A stretch of DNA of 64,000 nt from Oryzias latipes (GCF_002234675.1 NC_019860.2:10290586-10354585); one strand, 5' to 3'; numbered from the stretch's first letter, positions 41,195 to 53,799 are shown. The notes: generated by a model from the letters alone, not told the origin. Numbers and translations are program-made.

Positions 41195-44100
41195 TCAGAT
41201 GCAGAGCGAGAACAACTTCATGACGGCATCCCTGAAACACAAACCGAACATTAAAGCAAAAATTTCGAGAGGAAACATAGAAATGTTGTAATCAGTAACC
41301 ATTAAAAATGCAAGTATTTTCATGAAGAACGAATCCGCCAATCGGATCAGTCTGATTTTTTAAAGAATCGGATCCACTGATTTTTCTACATATAAGCACA
41401 TCAGAATTTTTATCTTTTCATTTTAGCCTTTTCTTCATCTTGATAAAACATTTACTTCAACAGATCGATTCTTTAAAACACAAAGTAAGAAAAAAGAGTG
41501 TAAAGCAATGTTTGTGTCATGTTAAAACAAATAGTTCAGAAAACCAGACAAACTGATGAATAACAAATATCTTGGAGGAATTTTTCTGAAACTGATCCTG
41601 CTTTAGGGTCTCTAAGCTGATTTAATGGGATGTGGGCGTGTGTCTTCGAGGTGCACTTACCTAGCAAAGGGGATGTAAGAGAGGCCGTACCTACAACACA
41701 CACCAGCGACAGTCAGAATATCACAAATTCAACAAAAACTTAGGTGAGTTTGTGTGTTTTTCTACCAGGTGAAGGCCAGAAACTGCAGAATGCAGAAAAG
41801 CAGAGCAAGGCCCTTGTTTTTCCACTGTGGAGACACACAAATAATCAGAACTCCAGACGTTCCGGATATACGAGTCTGACAAAAGACACAAACCCAAAAA
41901 CAACGTGCTACTTTTCTTACCCAGAACGCAGCGCACAACGTCAACACCAGGCACACCTGTGGAGACGCACATGTTCAGTGAGTGTGAGTTTTTTTTCTGT
42001 TGCCAACAAAAACCCATGTGTGTGTATTTGTGTGTGGTCTCACCAGCATGATGACGGTCGCTAGCGCACGCTCTTTAGCACACATTTTCTTTACTTGCCG
42101 CAGTGGCCCCATCAGGAACATGGTGCTGGAAGCACACAGGAACTGTAACATTCGGTCTGTTTCAACACAATGGGGCGTGTGTGTGTGGGTGTGTGTGTGT
42201 TTAGAGTTCAATGTTTCCATTTATCAAAATAGAATAAAATATTCCTATTTATTTATTCAGAGTTGATTACATTGTGGTGGATCAAAAATGGCTGCCAGAA
42301 TGGCAGCAAAGTTTTTGAGACGATGGAAATATTTGCCGATACACTAGAGCAGGGGTCTCAAACTCGTGGTCCCCCGGCTTTTTGCGGCCCCCAAGATTAT
42401 ATTTTGCGGCCCCCGCCTCAATATGAAAGTTTAATGTTAATGCGTCCCGCCAGTTTTTTCAGGAAATCAGGAAAACTTTATTGTCATTTTATCATGATAA
42501 AACGAAATTAGGCTCTCTGGTCCCGGGCCAGCCGTTTACATTCAGACATAAATAATATATATCAATAATAATGTCAGTGAGATATCAGTCTATCACGGTG
42601 TGGTTCCTGATTAGTATTGCACAGAAGTATTTTTCAAATTGCACAGTATATTATGTTAATTATTGCACAGCCCTGTGATATTGCACTTGGGAATTAGCTT
42701 GTTGTCCATGGGGGGGGGGGGGGGGGGGTGCAGTGATCAACCGGAGTTCAGCAGTCTGACTGCTTCAGGAAAGAAACTGTTCCTCAGTCTGGTGGTCCTG
42801 CTCTTCATGCTCCTCAGTCTCCTGCCTGAGGGGAGCAGGGAGAACAGAGGGTGTGAGGGGTGAGTGGGGTCTTTCAGGATGTGGGAGGCTCGTTTCCTGC
42901 ATCTGGTTGTATAGATGTCAGTGGTGGACGGCAGGCTGCAGCCCACAGTCCTCTGTGCAGCTTTTGTCTCGTTGCAGAGTTTTCCTCTCTGCTGCAGAGC
43001 AGCTGCCGTGCCACACCGTGATGCAGGATGTCATGACGCTCTCCACCACACACCTGTAGAAGGAGGTCAGGACTGGGATCCCCATCCCAGCTCGCTTGAG
43101 CCTCCTCAGGAAATAAAGGCGCTGGTGTGCCTTCTTGACCAGGCAGGAGGTGTTGGTGCTCCAGGTGAGGTCGCTGGAGATGTGCACGCCCAGATACCTT
43201 AATGCTGGAAACCACTTCCACCGCGTCCCCTCCGATGTGAATGGGGGGAGGGGGGCATCTGTCCTTCCTAAAATCCACGATCATCTCCTTGGTCTTCTTC
43301 CCATTGATGCAGAGGTTGTTGTCTCTGCAACAGCTCTCCAGATGTTCCACCTCCTGCCTGTAGTCGGACTCATCGTTGTTGGTGATGCGTCCAACCACAG
43401 CTGTGTCATCCGCAAACTTCACGATCAGACAGCTGGGGTGACTCGCTGTGCAGTCGTGCGTCAGCAGGGTGAACAGGAGGGGGCTCAGCACACAGCCCTG
43501 GGGGGAGCCCGTGCTGAGGGTGATCGGGGAGGAGGAGACGTTGCGGATTTTTACAGACTGCGGTCTGTCTGTCAGGAAGTCCATGACCCAGTTGCACAGA
43601 TTGGGGTTCAGTCCAAGTGTGTGTAGTTTTTGGGTGAGGGTCTGCGGGATGATGGTGTTAAAAGCTGATGTGAAGTCCATGAAGAGCAGTCGAACGTACG
43701 CGTTCTTGTTCTCTAGGTGGGTGAGGGTTGTGTGGACCACAGAGGAGATGGCGTCCTCTGTGGATCGGTTTGACCTGTATGCGTATTGGTGCAGGTCCTT
43801 GGTGATATCGATGGATTCCGTGATGCGGGTCATGACCAGTTTTTCGAAACATTTCATGACTATCGGTGTCAGGGCAACCGGCCGATAGTCATTCAGACCT
43901 GTCACTGTGGATGATTTGGGTATCGGAATGATGGTGGCGGTTTTCAGGCAGGTGGGGACCACTGCCTGCATCAGGGAGGTGTTGAAGATGTCTGTCAGCA
44001 CCTCTGTGAGCTGGTGTGCACAGTCCTTCAGCACCCGTCCAGGGATGTTGTCGGGTCCAGCAGCTTTGTGAGGGTTGATCCTCTGGAGGGTCCTCCTTAC

Positions 44101-47100
44101 CTCAGCGGGCGTCACGCTGAAAGGCTCTTCGCCAGGTGGGATGGTGAGTCTGGTGCTGGGAGGGGCGGCGTTGGAGTCCTCAAAGCGGGAGTAGAAGAGG
44201 TTGAGTGTGTCTTGTAGAGAGTGGTCCTCAGGGTATTGTGCATCTCTGGTGTTGTAGTCTGTGATGCACTTAATGCCCTTCCACATACTCCGAGGTGTCC
44301 CTGAATCCTCTGAGCATAGGCGGCCTTGGCCCTCCTCACCCCAGCATGCAGCTCCCTTCTTGCTGCTCTGAGTGCCACCTTGTCACCTGACTGGAACGCA
44401 GCATTCCTGTGTTTCAGCTGAGCCCGCACCTCTGCGTTCAGCCAGGGTTTCTGGTTGGGGTAGTCCGTTACAGTCCTGGTGCTGGTGACATCCTCCGTGC
44501 ACTTACTGATGTACCCGAGGACTCCTGATGCATAATCCTCCAGGTCCACCTCCCCCTCATGCGAAGCTGCCTCCCTGAAGATCTGCCAGTCTGTGTGCTG
44601 GAAACAGTCTTGCAGAGCTGATGCAGCCTCACTAGGCCACACTGTGATGGTCCGCTGTCTTGGTGTCTGTCGTCTGAGGAGAGGGCGGTAAACAGGGACC
44701 AGCATGATTGCTATGTGGTCTGAAAAACCCAAATGAGGATGGGGGACAGCTCTGTATGCGTCTTTTTTGTTGGTGTAGACACAGTCCAGAATATTATTTC
44801 CGCGTGTTGGAAAGTTGATGTGCTGGTGGAACTTGGGCAGAGTGTCTGTCAGGTTTACATGGTTGAAGTCCCCTGCAACCACGTAAAAAGCCTCCGGGTG
44901 CCTGTGCTGGAGCGAGCTGATGTTATTGTGTAGCTCCGTTAGCGCTTCGTTAGCATTAGCATTAGCGTTAGCGCCCGGCGGGATGTAAACAGCCATGATA
45001 AACACCGCCGTAAACTCACGAGGCAGATAGTGTGGCCGGCATTTAACAGTCATATGCTCTATCGCCTCGGAGCAGTGGCTGTTCACCACTGTGCAGTTCG
45101 TACACCAGCCTTTGTGGATGTAGATACACAGTCCACCCCCGCGGGTTTTCCCCGATGACACACTAATGACACTTTTTCAGTGTTGTGCGCGGAGCTGACG
45201 AACCAACCAATCACAGTGGGGTATATGACTCTTGGGGGTGTGACAATGACCTGGCTTGAAAGCAGGGGAACATTTAAGGCAGGACACCTGACAGCCCCCT
45301 CCCCAGAACACATTAAGGACTTTCTTACTTTTTTTTTACATATTTATTCGTTCGTAATTTTCTAAATACAGATAGATAGACAACTTTATTTATCCATTTG
45401 GGAGGTTGCGCATGGATGGAGATGCATCCATACATACATGCAGTCCGTGCTGAACTTGTTTCTGGGTCGCACATATCCAGAGGAAGGTTGAGGTTATGGT
45501 TATGGTTGCGCGCGGCGGCGGCGGCGGCGTTGTCGCCGCGGCGGCGGCGTCGTCGTCTTAACCCCAACCAAACGGTTTTCGTGCAGCTCTGACTGCAGCC
45601 CACCGCTCCCCCAGGAGATGGGCCAGCTAAGGAGAATAAATGTCCCACACCTACATGCGTGACAGCTAACGGAGCTTTAACACTAAACACGTGCGAGCAA
45701 CAACAAGATTTAGTCTTAGACACTTAAAATACGTGGGGAAAATGCAACGATGGACGTATTTGAGATGAACCAACGCCTCGCCTTGATCGTTAACATGACC
45801 AGGGAGCTGTAGGCGGGGAAAGGCGGTGAGATGAAGGAGAACAGGAAGTTGGAATTGTCCTTAACATTCAATTTAGTTTTAATCTGCCTCTCCCCCTTAG
45901 AATCTGTGCTATTATATCTTTTCTATTTAGTTTAATATTTTGTAATGTATGTAGCCTTTTTTTATCAATAGGTTTTTTTAAATCATTTTAATTGATCACT
46001 CAACTACAAAAACTGTCAGGACACGTTTCCCATAATGCATTGTTTTGTAGTCATCAGGGCAGCTTGCGGTCAGCGCAGTACTAAATTTCCAGCTGTGTTC
46101 GCTCAGGATGGCACCTTGCTCCCGCCCCTTTCTCATGATATTTTTGTGATGATTGACAGGTGATGTTGGAGCAAAAACAAAAATACATGTCTTACACCAG
46201 GTGATCTGCGCAGCGTTGGGTCCACCTGCGTGATCTCAAACACGCTTGTTGTGCATTTTGGCTGCTCTTTTTTTTCTTTGCTCAAATTTTCTGGAACTAA
46301 CTGTAATGCTATAACGCGAGCTCCACCTAGTGGCCAAACTGAAACGCCAGCCATTTATTTTTGTAAAATGAGCCAGTATTAAGCCTTTAAAATATTTATT
46401 TTATTTTATTTTTTATTTGAGGGTCTGTGAACCATTTCAGATTAATATGAACATCTTTAATTATATATCGATTACTATTGAATTTCCATACAAATATATC
46501 TAAATAAGTAAACCATGTCAATTCAAAATTGAATCGAATGGATCAAAATAATCGTGAATTGAATGGATTCGGGTCTGGTGAATATAATAGATTCTGGAAA
46601 TTATTGGTGATACCCAGCCCCACCCAATACGTCAAGTACGATTGACCAGGATGTGTAGGTAGCTCAGAGGCCATCAGAAAAAAAATAAAAAGGAAACATT
46701 TAAAAAAAAAACTGCCATCAGTCAGTCATCCTTCTTGACTTCACTTGATTGACAATTAGAGTGACCAATGGAACATCCTCTGATGCGTCAATGTGCATGC
46801 GTGTTCAACTATACTTAGCCCTCCACTCCACTAGCAGGTATGGAGTTTTACTTCCTCCTAAACTTCAGAAAGACCAGTGTTCAGCATCAAGTGACAATGA
46901 CAAAGATACTGCGCAGGACCCTCACCCGCGCAGGCAAGAGAACCCACCCACGGAGGGTGAGAAGGGAATTTTTATATTTGTTGGTCGATCTCTTGGAGCC
47001 GTCATTTCAAAAGTAGCTCAACAACCTGTGGAATATGTGGGGAAATCATCCCAGTCACATAGACTGAAAACCAAATAAGACCAAACAAGAGCCAGGAGGT

Positions 47101-50100
47101 GGCAGGAAAGAGGAAAATTTGCAAGTATTAACACTAAAATCCAGCAACAACATCAATGTAAGAGTAAATATGATGACAACTGTCAAATTTAAGGGGATAT
47201 GGACTGGTTCATTGGAAAAATCTGTTGGTCTGGACCCAGTCCGCTTCATTTGGTCCGGATCGAGACCTGAACCTTGTGTTTGCTTGTATTCAGACTGCCG
47301 ACAAGGGGACTATCCTGTTCAGGACTAAAGCTGGTAAATACAAAACCATGTGACTAAAGATTTCTTCACTCATTGGTCAGGAATTACAATGGCTAGGCAG
47401 AGCAACTAGATCAGGGGTGGCAAACAAGTTTGACATCAAGAACCACACCACACACTGACCTGCCAAGACGCACACACACAAACACGCAATGAAAGCCGTA
47501 TTATTTTCCATAACACACTCCTCTCCCTACAAAACAACAGCAAGTGTTGTTGTACTTGTGATTATTTGAAGGAAAGTGTCCACCCTCAATACACACATCA
47601 AATGCAGCTTAGCCAGAGTGAACACAGCGACTAACCTGGAGGTCAGATACCCCCTCCACACACACAGGTACCTCCCTCTCATCTTATACACATGCACACA
47701 CACACCGACACATACACTCTCTCTCTATCTCACTCTTTTCTCTGCCTCTCTCTGACACACACAACTACTCAGTGACGGGCGGTGAGATTGATGCTGGTCA
47801 GCCACTGACTCTTTTGAAGTCAGATTTACGATGACAAAAACTGAATATTTCACCGTTCATCCAACAGCATTTAACTGCTTTCTATCTCAACATTCCTCTT
47901 TCAATGACACTTTCACCAGCAAATACACAAACATCTGGACAGAGCATCCTTCTGGTGTCTAAGTCATTCATATTCACAATAAACACATTAAATACATTAC
48001 ATTTCAGTTATGTGTAGCATAAATTTATTTTGAAACTTGATTAAAAAACTTTGCTTTTATAACTTTTTAATTCAATTAATGATTGCCTTTTGTATGAAAA
48101 GCTTAAAAATAAAGGGAATATGAATACATTGCAATGACTTATCATATACAGGGCTCCAGACTGCGAGCAATTGGTCGCATTTTGCGACCAAAATTTGAGA
48201 GTGTGCGACTGAATTTTACATCCAGTCGCACATGTGCGACCAGTAAATTTGCCTCCCCCACCCTTCGTATTTTTTTATACATTAAACGTGGAAGGGGCAC
48301 GTCAATGATCAATGAAATAATCAATGAAACGCAAGCCCACACGCACGCAGACGCACACACTCGCGCACATAACCATGAAACGCGAGCACGTGCACTCTCG
48401 CGTGATGCCTGTCTGTGAGGCGGCCACTGCGTGTGAGAAGAAAAGGGACAGCCACTGTGAGTGGCTAAAATGCGTGTAGGGGGAGGGGCCTAGAGATAAT
48501 CGAGTGCGCGTAAACATCTGTGGGAAGGAAACGGAGACAAATATCATCACAACCTGATATGTGCGTCTGAGCTATGAGGAAGCGAACTATTGATTCGTTC
48601 TTCCGACCTGCAGCTAGTGTACCAGTGCCAGAGTGTACAGCAGGGGGTCTCAAACTCGCGGCCCGCGGGCTATTTGCAGTCTCCAAGATGATATTTTGCG
48701 GCCCCCGCCTTAATATGAAAGTTTAATGTTACTGCAGGCCGCCAGTTTGTATGAATGACACTTTTTCATTGTCGTGCGCGGAGCTGACCAACCAATCACA
48801 GTGGGGTAAATGACTCTTGGGGGGCCAATGACAGGGTTTGAAAGCAGGAAACCTGACAGCCCCCTCCCCGGACCACATTAAGGAGTTCCTTACTTTTCTT
48901 TAGAACGTATTTATTCGCTCGTAATTTTCTAAATACATGCAGATCGTGCTGAACTTTTCTCTGGGCCGCACAGAACTGGAGGAAGGTTTAGGTTTTGGTT
49001 ACGGTTACAGCGGTGCATCAAACGGGTTACGGCAGCACACCGCCCCGCGGGATCCACTACAAAAACCATCAGGACACATGTCCCATAATGCATTGTTTTG
49101 TAGTCTGTAGGGCAGCTTTCAGTCAGTTCAGTTTCCAGCTGTGTTCGGGTAGGTTTGCCCCTTGCTCTCACCCCTTTCTCGTGATATTTTTGTTTTGATT
49201 GACAGTTGATGTTGGAGCAAAAACAAAAATATATGTCATACACCAGGTGATCTGTGCAGCGTTGAGTTCACCTGGGTGATCTCAAACATGCTTATTGTGC
49301 ATCTTGGCTGCACCTATTTGGTGTCACAAAGATAAATTTCCATCCGTTTTCTTTACTATTTGTACTGTCATGACAGCGATGGTGATGTCAGTTTACCTTC
49401 TTGTTGCATCTTCAAAAGTGCAGAATAAAATGTGACATTGAATTTGAAACAGCACATTGTAATTTCTGCATCTATTATTAAAGTATTTATTAGTAATACA
49501 GTGGAAATTAGTAGATTTGGTCAGAATGTTGATTTACTGTATGCGCCCCTAAATTTTCTGGTTGTGCCCCTAAAATTTTCAGTTAGGGGCCACTGTGCTC
49601 CTAGTGAAAAAAGTTAGTCTGGAGCCCTGATATACATCAATGTGGCAACCAAACAAGCGCTAAGCTGCCGGGTAACTGGCTGCACTAAGGAACTATTCGT
49701 ACCCCTTCTGTCCAGGTTCACAGTCCATTTATCTTCTTTATCTTTATACTCTGAATTGCAGATTATTTATTTTTTGTTTTTAATACCCTCTGATGGATGC
49801 GAGTGTGGTTTAAGAGGGAAAAAAATATGAAATGAGGCACAGTATATAGAGACGCAAAGAGCCGCATGCTTATTGGCCGAGAGTCGCATGTTCGCCACCC
49901 CTGAACTAGAGGCACAAAGTATGGAAGGCCTGAGCTTTGAGTTCTTTCAAACTTTGCTCATAAATTTTGAACGTCTGTATCAACATGAAGCTTAACACTT
50001 AACTCGCTTTTACTGTCCGGTGGAGGCGTGCTGCAGGGCAGTTACTGGCAAGAAGAGGAATCTCAGAGCGAACAGAAGCTCATTACGGTTGGAAGTAAAC

Positions 50101-53100
50101 TGAGACCACCTCCAAAGATGGGTCAGAGCAGTTCCTGGTCCCGGACCAGGGTCTGCTAAATTCTTATTCCAGGTTATCGGGGGAAACAAACTCTAGTTCA
50201 CTTTAAGCGGACCAAATGCATGTCTGAATACAACCTTAGTTATTTGTCCTGAAGCCAGGAGTTTTTGAAACTAAAAGAATTTTCATGAAGTTATTCAAAA
50301 ACCTGATTTTGACTCCAAGCTCATTTTTATCCCATACATTAAGCAAGTGATTAAAACTGGCTTTTATCAACTTAGAAATCTGGCTAGGGTCCGCCCACAT
50401 CTCTCTTGCCAATATGGAGATGCTAATGCATGCGTTCATCATCAGTAGAATTGATTATTGTAACACCCTGCTAGCTGTTCTTCCAAAAAATAGCCTTAAG
50501 AATTCCGGTGCACAAGTTCTCACCAAGAATAGGAGCTCAAATCTCAAATCTCCCCAATTTTAAAATCCCGGCATATGCTTCAGGACAGATTTTAAGATAC
50601 TTTTAATAGTTTTTAAATGTCTTAACAGTCTTGCTACTATTTGTCAGATCTTTTAGTTAAATATAAACCCTAGCAGACGCTGAGATCCACTGGCACTGGT
50701 CTTCCTCGGACTTGGACTCTGACATCCTTACTGGTACCTGTCTGGTCTTGTAACCCTTCCCGACTGTAAAAGCCAAAACCTACGAAGAGGCATCTTTTCA
50801 GCACTATGGCTCTCGTTTGTGGAACAGTCTGCTGGAGAAACATTAATGCTTTATTAATGCCAGGTTAATGCTGTTTAACCTGGCTTTTAGAAAATGTCAT
50901 TATTTGAATAGTTTTATTTACGTTGTATTTATTAATTCATACACTTTCTCATGTTTTAAGATTATACACTAGACTATTATTAATTCATTTCAATATTCTT
51001 TATTTTATGGTTTACTGTTTATTGCTTTTCACCTATAAACTTTTTCTGCACTCAGCCTCTTTCCCAAGTGTTTATAACCCTGGGTTAAGGTGGTAGGAGG
51101 TGTGAAAGGGGTTAGGGGTTCTGTTGTGTTGGGGGCATTTCTTTTGTTTTGGTGTGAATCACTTTGTTATGTATGAAAAGTGCTTTATAAGTAAAGATTG
51201 ATTTGATTTGAAATGTGGGCCACTGTGCTGCGTTTTTGTAATAAGCTCTTAGTATATTACAGCAATGCAACCTTTCATTTGTGTTTGCACAGGCTGGTAA
51301 TTACATTTATGTTTTTGTTTGTCTTTTCTTTTTAGTTAAACTTTCAAAAAAAACATTTTTATACAGTTGGAACGGGAAGAAGACTCACACATCTTTGGGA
51401 GTTTGAAGACCTGAACTTAACAGCACGACCATAAAGTTGAATTAAATCAGGCGAGTATCATTTTGATCATGATGGCTATTTTTCATAGTAACATGACCCA
51501 CGATTTTTACTCTATTTTTGACTATGCAAAAAAAATACAGTGGTCCTTCGCTATATCGCGGCTTCATTGACTCTTTTTAATTACGAGTTGGCGTGCTTTT
51601 TTTTTTTTTCTCTTATAAGCAGTGCATTGTGTTTTGCGTCGTGATTGGCTATAGACCATTGTCAATCAATCTCTTCCATGGCTTGTCTCCTGTCTAGAAT
51701 GCGCTTTAGCTTTGCTAAATCTATATAAATATTCGAGATCAGATTTTTTGTTTTCATCCCATAATGCCAAACTTATTATTCTATAAAGGTCTGAACTTTG
51801 AGGGTTTAAAGAAGAAAGAACAGTGTGAAAATGTTTGTCTGGGAAAGCTGTATATAGTGTGCAGTGAGTTGTAATACAGCCTTAGTTTGCAGATTTTCTC
51901 TGTTATGGGTTACTTTTAGAACGTAACTTCTACGATAAACGAGGGAACACTAAACATGCTAAGATCTATGATTTGGTGATTTTGTTGGTACCTGGCCAGA
52001 GCGCTGATGTTTCCCACACTGTAGAGGACAGCGAAAACAGTAAGTCCAAAGCCCGGGATCCACAGCAAACATGTACCCTAAACATATTTTTTTTTTAAAA
52101 AGACAGGCAGTCAAAGAAACAGACATGCAAATATGGGAACTACAGGGAAAAAAAATGAAACAACTATGGAAACAAACAAAAACTAAAAGAGGGAAGAAAC
52201 TTACTCTGAAACTGGACAGCCCAGAAAAGCCAAGAAGAAAAGAAAGGTCATGTTTCCATGGAAACAACAGACTTGCCGGACAAAATAAGCAGAAAGTTAG
52301 AAAAACATAGAAAAATTTAGAAAGTCATGAAGGAGAAAGAAGCCATTTGTCACCATTAATTAAAGGACAGACATAAAATGAAAGGTACAACTATAGAAAA
52401 AGAATGGCTTACCAAGATGGATAACAGTGTTCCCAAAACAAAGCAGATGATGAAGCCCTTCATCCTGGTGCCCCACGCCAACGTGGACGCCTGCAAAAAG
52501 CGTCATCATCAACGTCATCCCCACCAAACCTTTTTACTGATTAATTAATTAAAAAACATGTAGCAATGTTACATTTTACTTGGAGCAAACACTTTTACCC
52601 AAACCAATTCCAAAATAAAAGCATAAAAAACCATGCAGACTCTTACCCTGTTAAAATCAACATAATCAACAAAGTTTTTTTTGTTTTTTATCTCAGCTCC
52701 ATGAATGTGAACGAGGAACTAAAGGTTGTAAAGTCAAACTTTAGAATAAATAGGTGAAAACGGTTTAAAAGCAAAAAATTAAAAAAAATAAAACTAAAGG
52801 ATGTATTGTGGCTGTAGAGCATGATCATCCTCTTCTTACCTGAGCTTATTGGTTTATAGCTGTCTTGTTACAAAAACATAAATATTAAAAAATAAACTTA
52901 TAAAATGCGAACTTTACAGCATCTAATAGTAGCATTTCGTGTTGGTCTAAATGTGTCTGAGTTATGACCGCAAAGCTAAAGGGATAACTGTTATCCCTTT
53001 AGCTTTGCGGTTTTAAACTACCTCGCATTTGGCTAACTAGCTAACAGCTATAAATAGATCACCTCCAAAATGCCGCCTCCGTCCGTACTGCCTTCATCCT

Positions 53101-53131
53101 GCCCGCTCAGGACCCGCTTCAGTTTATCCAT
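41195..53131 (-). CDS. sft2d2: Vesicle transport protein SFT2 domain 2
   Basis: SFT2 proteins are small four-helix membrane proteins of Golgi and endosomes, thought to help fusion of endosome-derived vesicles with the Golgi. Exons on the minus strand: 53131-53063, 52490-52413, 52077-51992, 42125-42044, 41956-41921, 41824-41766, 41690-41661, 41231-41195; 477 nt, 158 codons plus stop, all phases consistent. The protein begins MDKLKRVLSGQDEG, has four hydrophobic segments (about residues 34-52, 54-70, 98-113, 116-134), the SFT2 signature STMFLMGPLRQVKKM, KNKGLALLFCILQFLAFTW and YIPFARDAV, and ends FSLCI. Residues are mixed between SFT2D1 and SFT2D2; the MDKL start and neighbour tbx19 favour SFT2D2. 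Intron 3 is swollen to about 9.9 kb by transposons. Confidence 0.93.
42457..45164 (-). mobile_element. Non-LTR retrotransposon, endonuclease plus reverse transcriptase, decayed
   Basis: The minus-strand open frame 45161-44112 has the apurinic endonuclease motifs AGDFNH and SDHIAI. The frame 44286-42874 holds the reverse transcriptase, with GSPQGCVLSPLLFTL and the active site KFADDTAVV. The coding is broken by frame changes near 44280, 43197 and 42950, so no complete protein is made. The 5' end is truncated. The 3' end on the minus strand has AATAAAG. The layout fits the jockey/L2/CR1 group. A 19-G run lies in its 3' part (42710-42728). It is inserted in repeat C within sft2d2 intron 3. Confidence 0.88.
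45505..45560. repeat. GCG/GGC trinucleotide repeat
   Basis: An imperfect (GGC)n tract with CGT interruptions, inside the right half of repeat C copy 1. It is absent from copy 2, so it expanded after the copies separated. Confidence 0.8.
46300..47400. other. sft2d2 intron 3, no feature
   Basis: A 109-codon plus-strand frame (46749-47078) has no recognisable family, start context or splice signals. AT-rich elsewhere. Confidence 0.4.
48149..49629. mobile_element. Middle element of the nest, CAGGGCTCCAGACT termini
   Basis: Inverted termini CAGGGCTCCAGACT and AGTCTGGAGCCCTG, followed inwards by related 'tcgcattttgcgaccaaaatttgag' and 'ctaaattttctggttgtgcccc'. It is hAT-like by its ends; no matching 8-bp duplication was recognised. 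It lies within 47412-49903. Confidence 0.8.
48641..49311. mobile_element. Repeat C, copy 2, innermost in the nest
   Basis: Uninterrupted copy of the repeat split at 42350-46265, starting CAGGGGGTCTCAAACTCGCG. It is roughly colinear to 'tgatctcaaacatgcttattgtgca', with the (GGC)n and neighbouring DNA of copy 1 missing. It gives the empty-site sequence for the LINE insertion. Confidence 0.75.
50430..51205 (+). mobile_element. 3' part of a fish LINE (L2-like)
   Basis: The plus strand reads IDYCNTLLAVLPKNSLKNS, the end of an L2-type reverse transcriptase, with stops. It ends in 'agtgctttataagtaaagattgatttgatttg', a typical tail. It is 5'-truncated, in sft2d2 intron 3. Confidence 0.75.
51538..51950. 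mobile_element. pogo/Tigger-like MITE
   Basis: Starts CAGTGGTCCTTCGCTATATCGCGG and ends '...cgataaacgagggaacac', a diverged inverted terminus. TA dinucleotides flank both ends (51536-51537 and 51951-51952). It is non-coding, immediately before sft2d2 exon 3. A diverged relative is at 22161-22500. Confidence 0.8.
52967..53011. repeat. Perfect 45-bp palindrome in sft2d2 intron 1
   Basis: Two exact 22-bp inverted arms (ACCGCAAAGCTAAAGGGATAAC and its complement) separated by a single T. It is intronic, 52 nt downstream of the sft2d2 exon 1 donor. In RNA it would form a 20-bp-plus hairpin; in DNA, a cruciform. No transposon is recognised around it. Confidence 0.97.
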
Positions 53132-53799
53132 AAACCCCACTCCGTCCGCCGGACACAGCTGCCGCTTCTCCGAGCAAGTTCCGCGAGAGTCTCAGGTGTT
53201 TTCAGGTGCGACAGGTGCTCTGAGACGGAACTGAAGTCTAACTGGAAGACGCCTATTCTCATCAACAGGTGCGAGCACTTCCGCCAGCAGTACCGCCAAC
53301 GACCACAAACGTGTCCGATGGAGGCGCTGTTTCTCCTCTTTATTTCGATCTTTCTTTTCAGAATAAAACCAGACAAAAAATTGAATTAAAAAAAATTTTT
53401 TTTAGAGAGAAATAAATGTTAAAGTGAAAACACTTGAAACAGATTTAGTCACGGAAAACGCTAGAACCATTTTTTCTGGGCTTTTACATTTTATTTGACT
53501 TTTATTGTGTTTGTTCGCTTTGGGCAAAAGCAAATAACTGAAGCTAACAAATCAAAAATTAACACAAAAAAAAAAGGGCAACCACATTCGATCTAGAGGG
53601 TTTTCCAGAGTGAAAAAAAGGGACACTGTAAACAAAAACATAAATACTGTTAAAAAAGCAGACACTCTAGTCTCAGTCTAATTATTGAACAAATCTAAAT
53701 TGTACATGCATTTGTATGTTTGTGTAAAAAAAATCTTTACAGTCCTTAAAAAGCGAGTAACAGAGGTTCATTTAGATGTGCACAATTGAGTTTTCCACA
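53132..53799. other. sft2d2 upstream region
   Basis: GC-richer DNA at 53132-53320 with 'acttccgcc' and 'agttccgcg' is a likely sft2d2 promoter. The remainder is AT-rich and lies beyond the 3' end of the RING gene. Confidence 0.4.

Larger units (their letters stand above)
42350..46265. mobile_element. hAT-like repeat C, copy 1, split by a LINE
   Basis: The left part 42350-42456 (CAGGGGTCTCAAACTCGTGG..., 'ttgcggcccccgcctcaatatgaaagtttaatgtta') and right part 45165-46265 align in order with one uninterrupted stretch at 48641-49311. The CAGGGGTCTCAAACTC end is hAT-like. The DNA between the halves is the LINE at 42457-45164. The right inverted terminus was not found. Confidence 0.75.
47412..49903. 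mobile_element. Outer hAT element of a three-level nest
   Basis: Termini CAGGGGTGGCAAACAAG at the left and, inverted, CAGGGGTGGCGAACATG at the right. Flanks AACTAGAT (47404-47411) and AACTAGAG (49904-49911) are an 8-bp target duplication with one change. No transposase frame is recognisable. It contains the element at 48149-49629. Confidence 0.88.

Noticed and set aside
42874-44286. 470-codon minus-strand open frame as a host gene
   Set aside because: It is the reverse transcriptase of a LINE (FADD active site, GSPQG motif), without introns, and continues in other frames.
44112-45161. 349-codon minus-strand open frame as a host nuclease
   Set aside because: The AGDFNH and SDH motifs belong to the LINE endonuclease, and the frame joins the adjacent reverse transcriptase after a frame change.
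46749-47078. 109-codon plus-strand open frame
   Set aside because: No recognisable domain, lies in a transposon-rich intron, and has no splice context.
41195-53131. sft2d1 in place of sft2d2
   Set aside because: Some residues (LTLCAAFW, LQFL) are SFT2D1-like, but the MDKL start and the linkage to tbx19 favour SFT2D2. The choice is not absolute.
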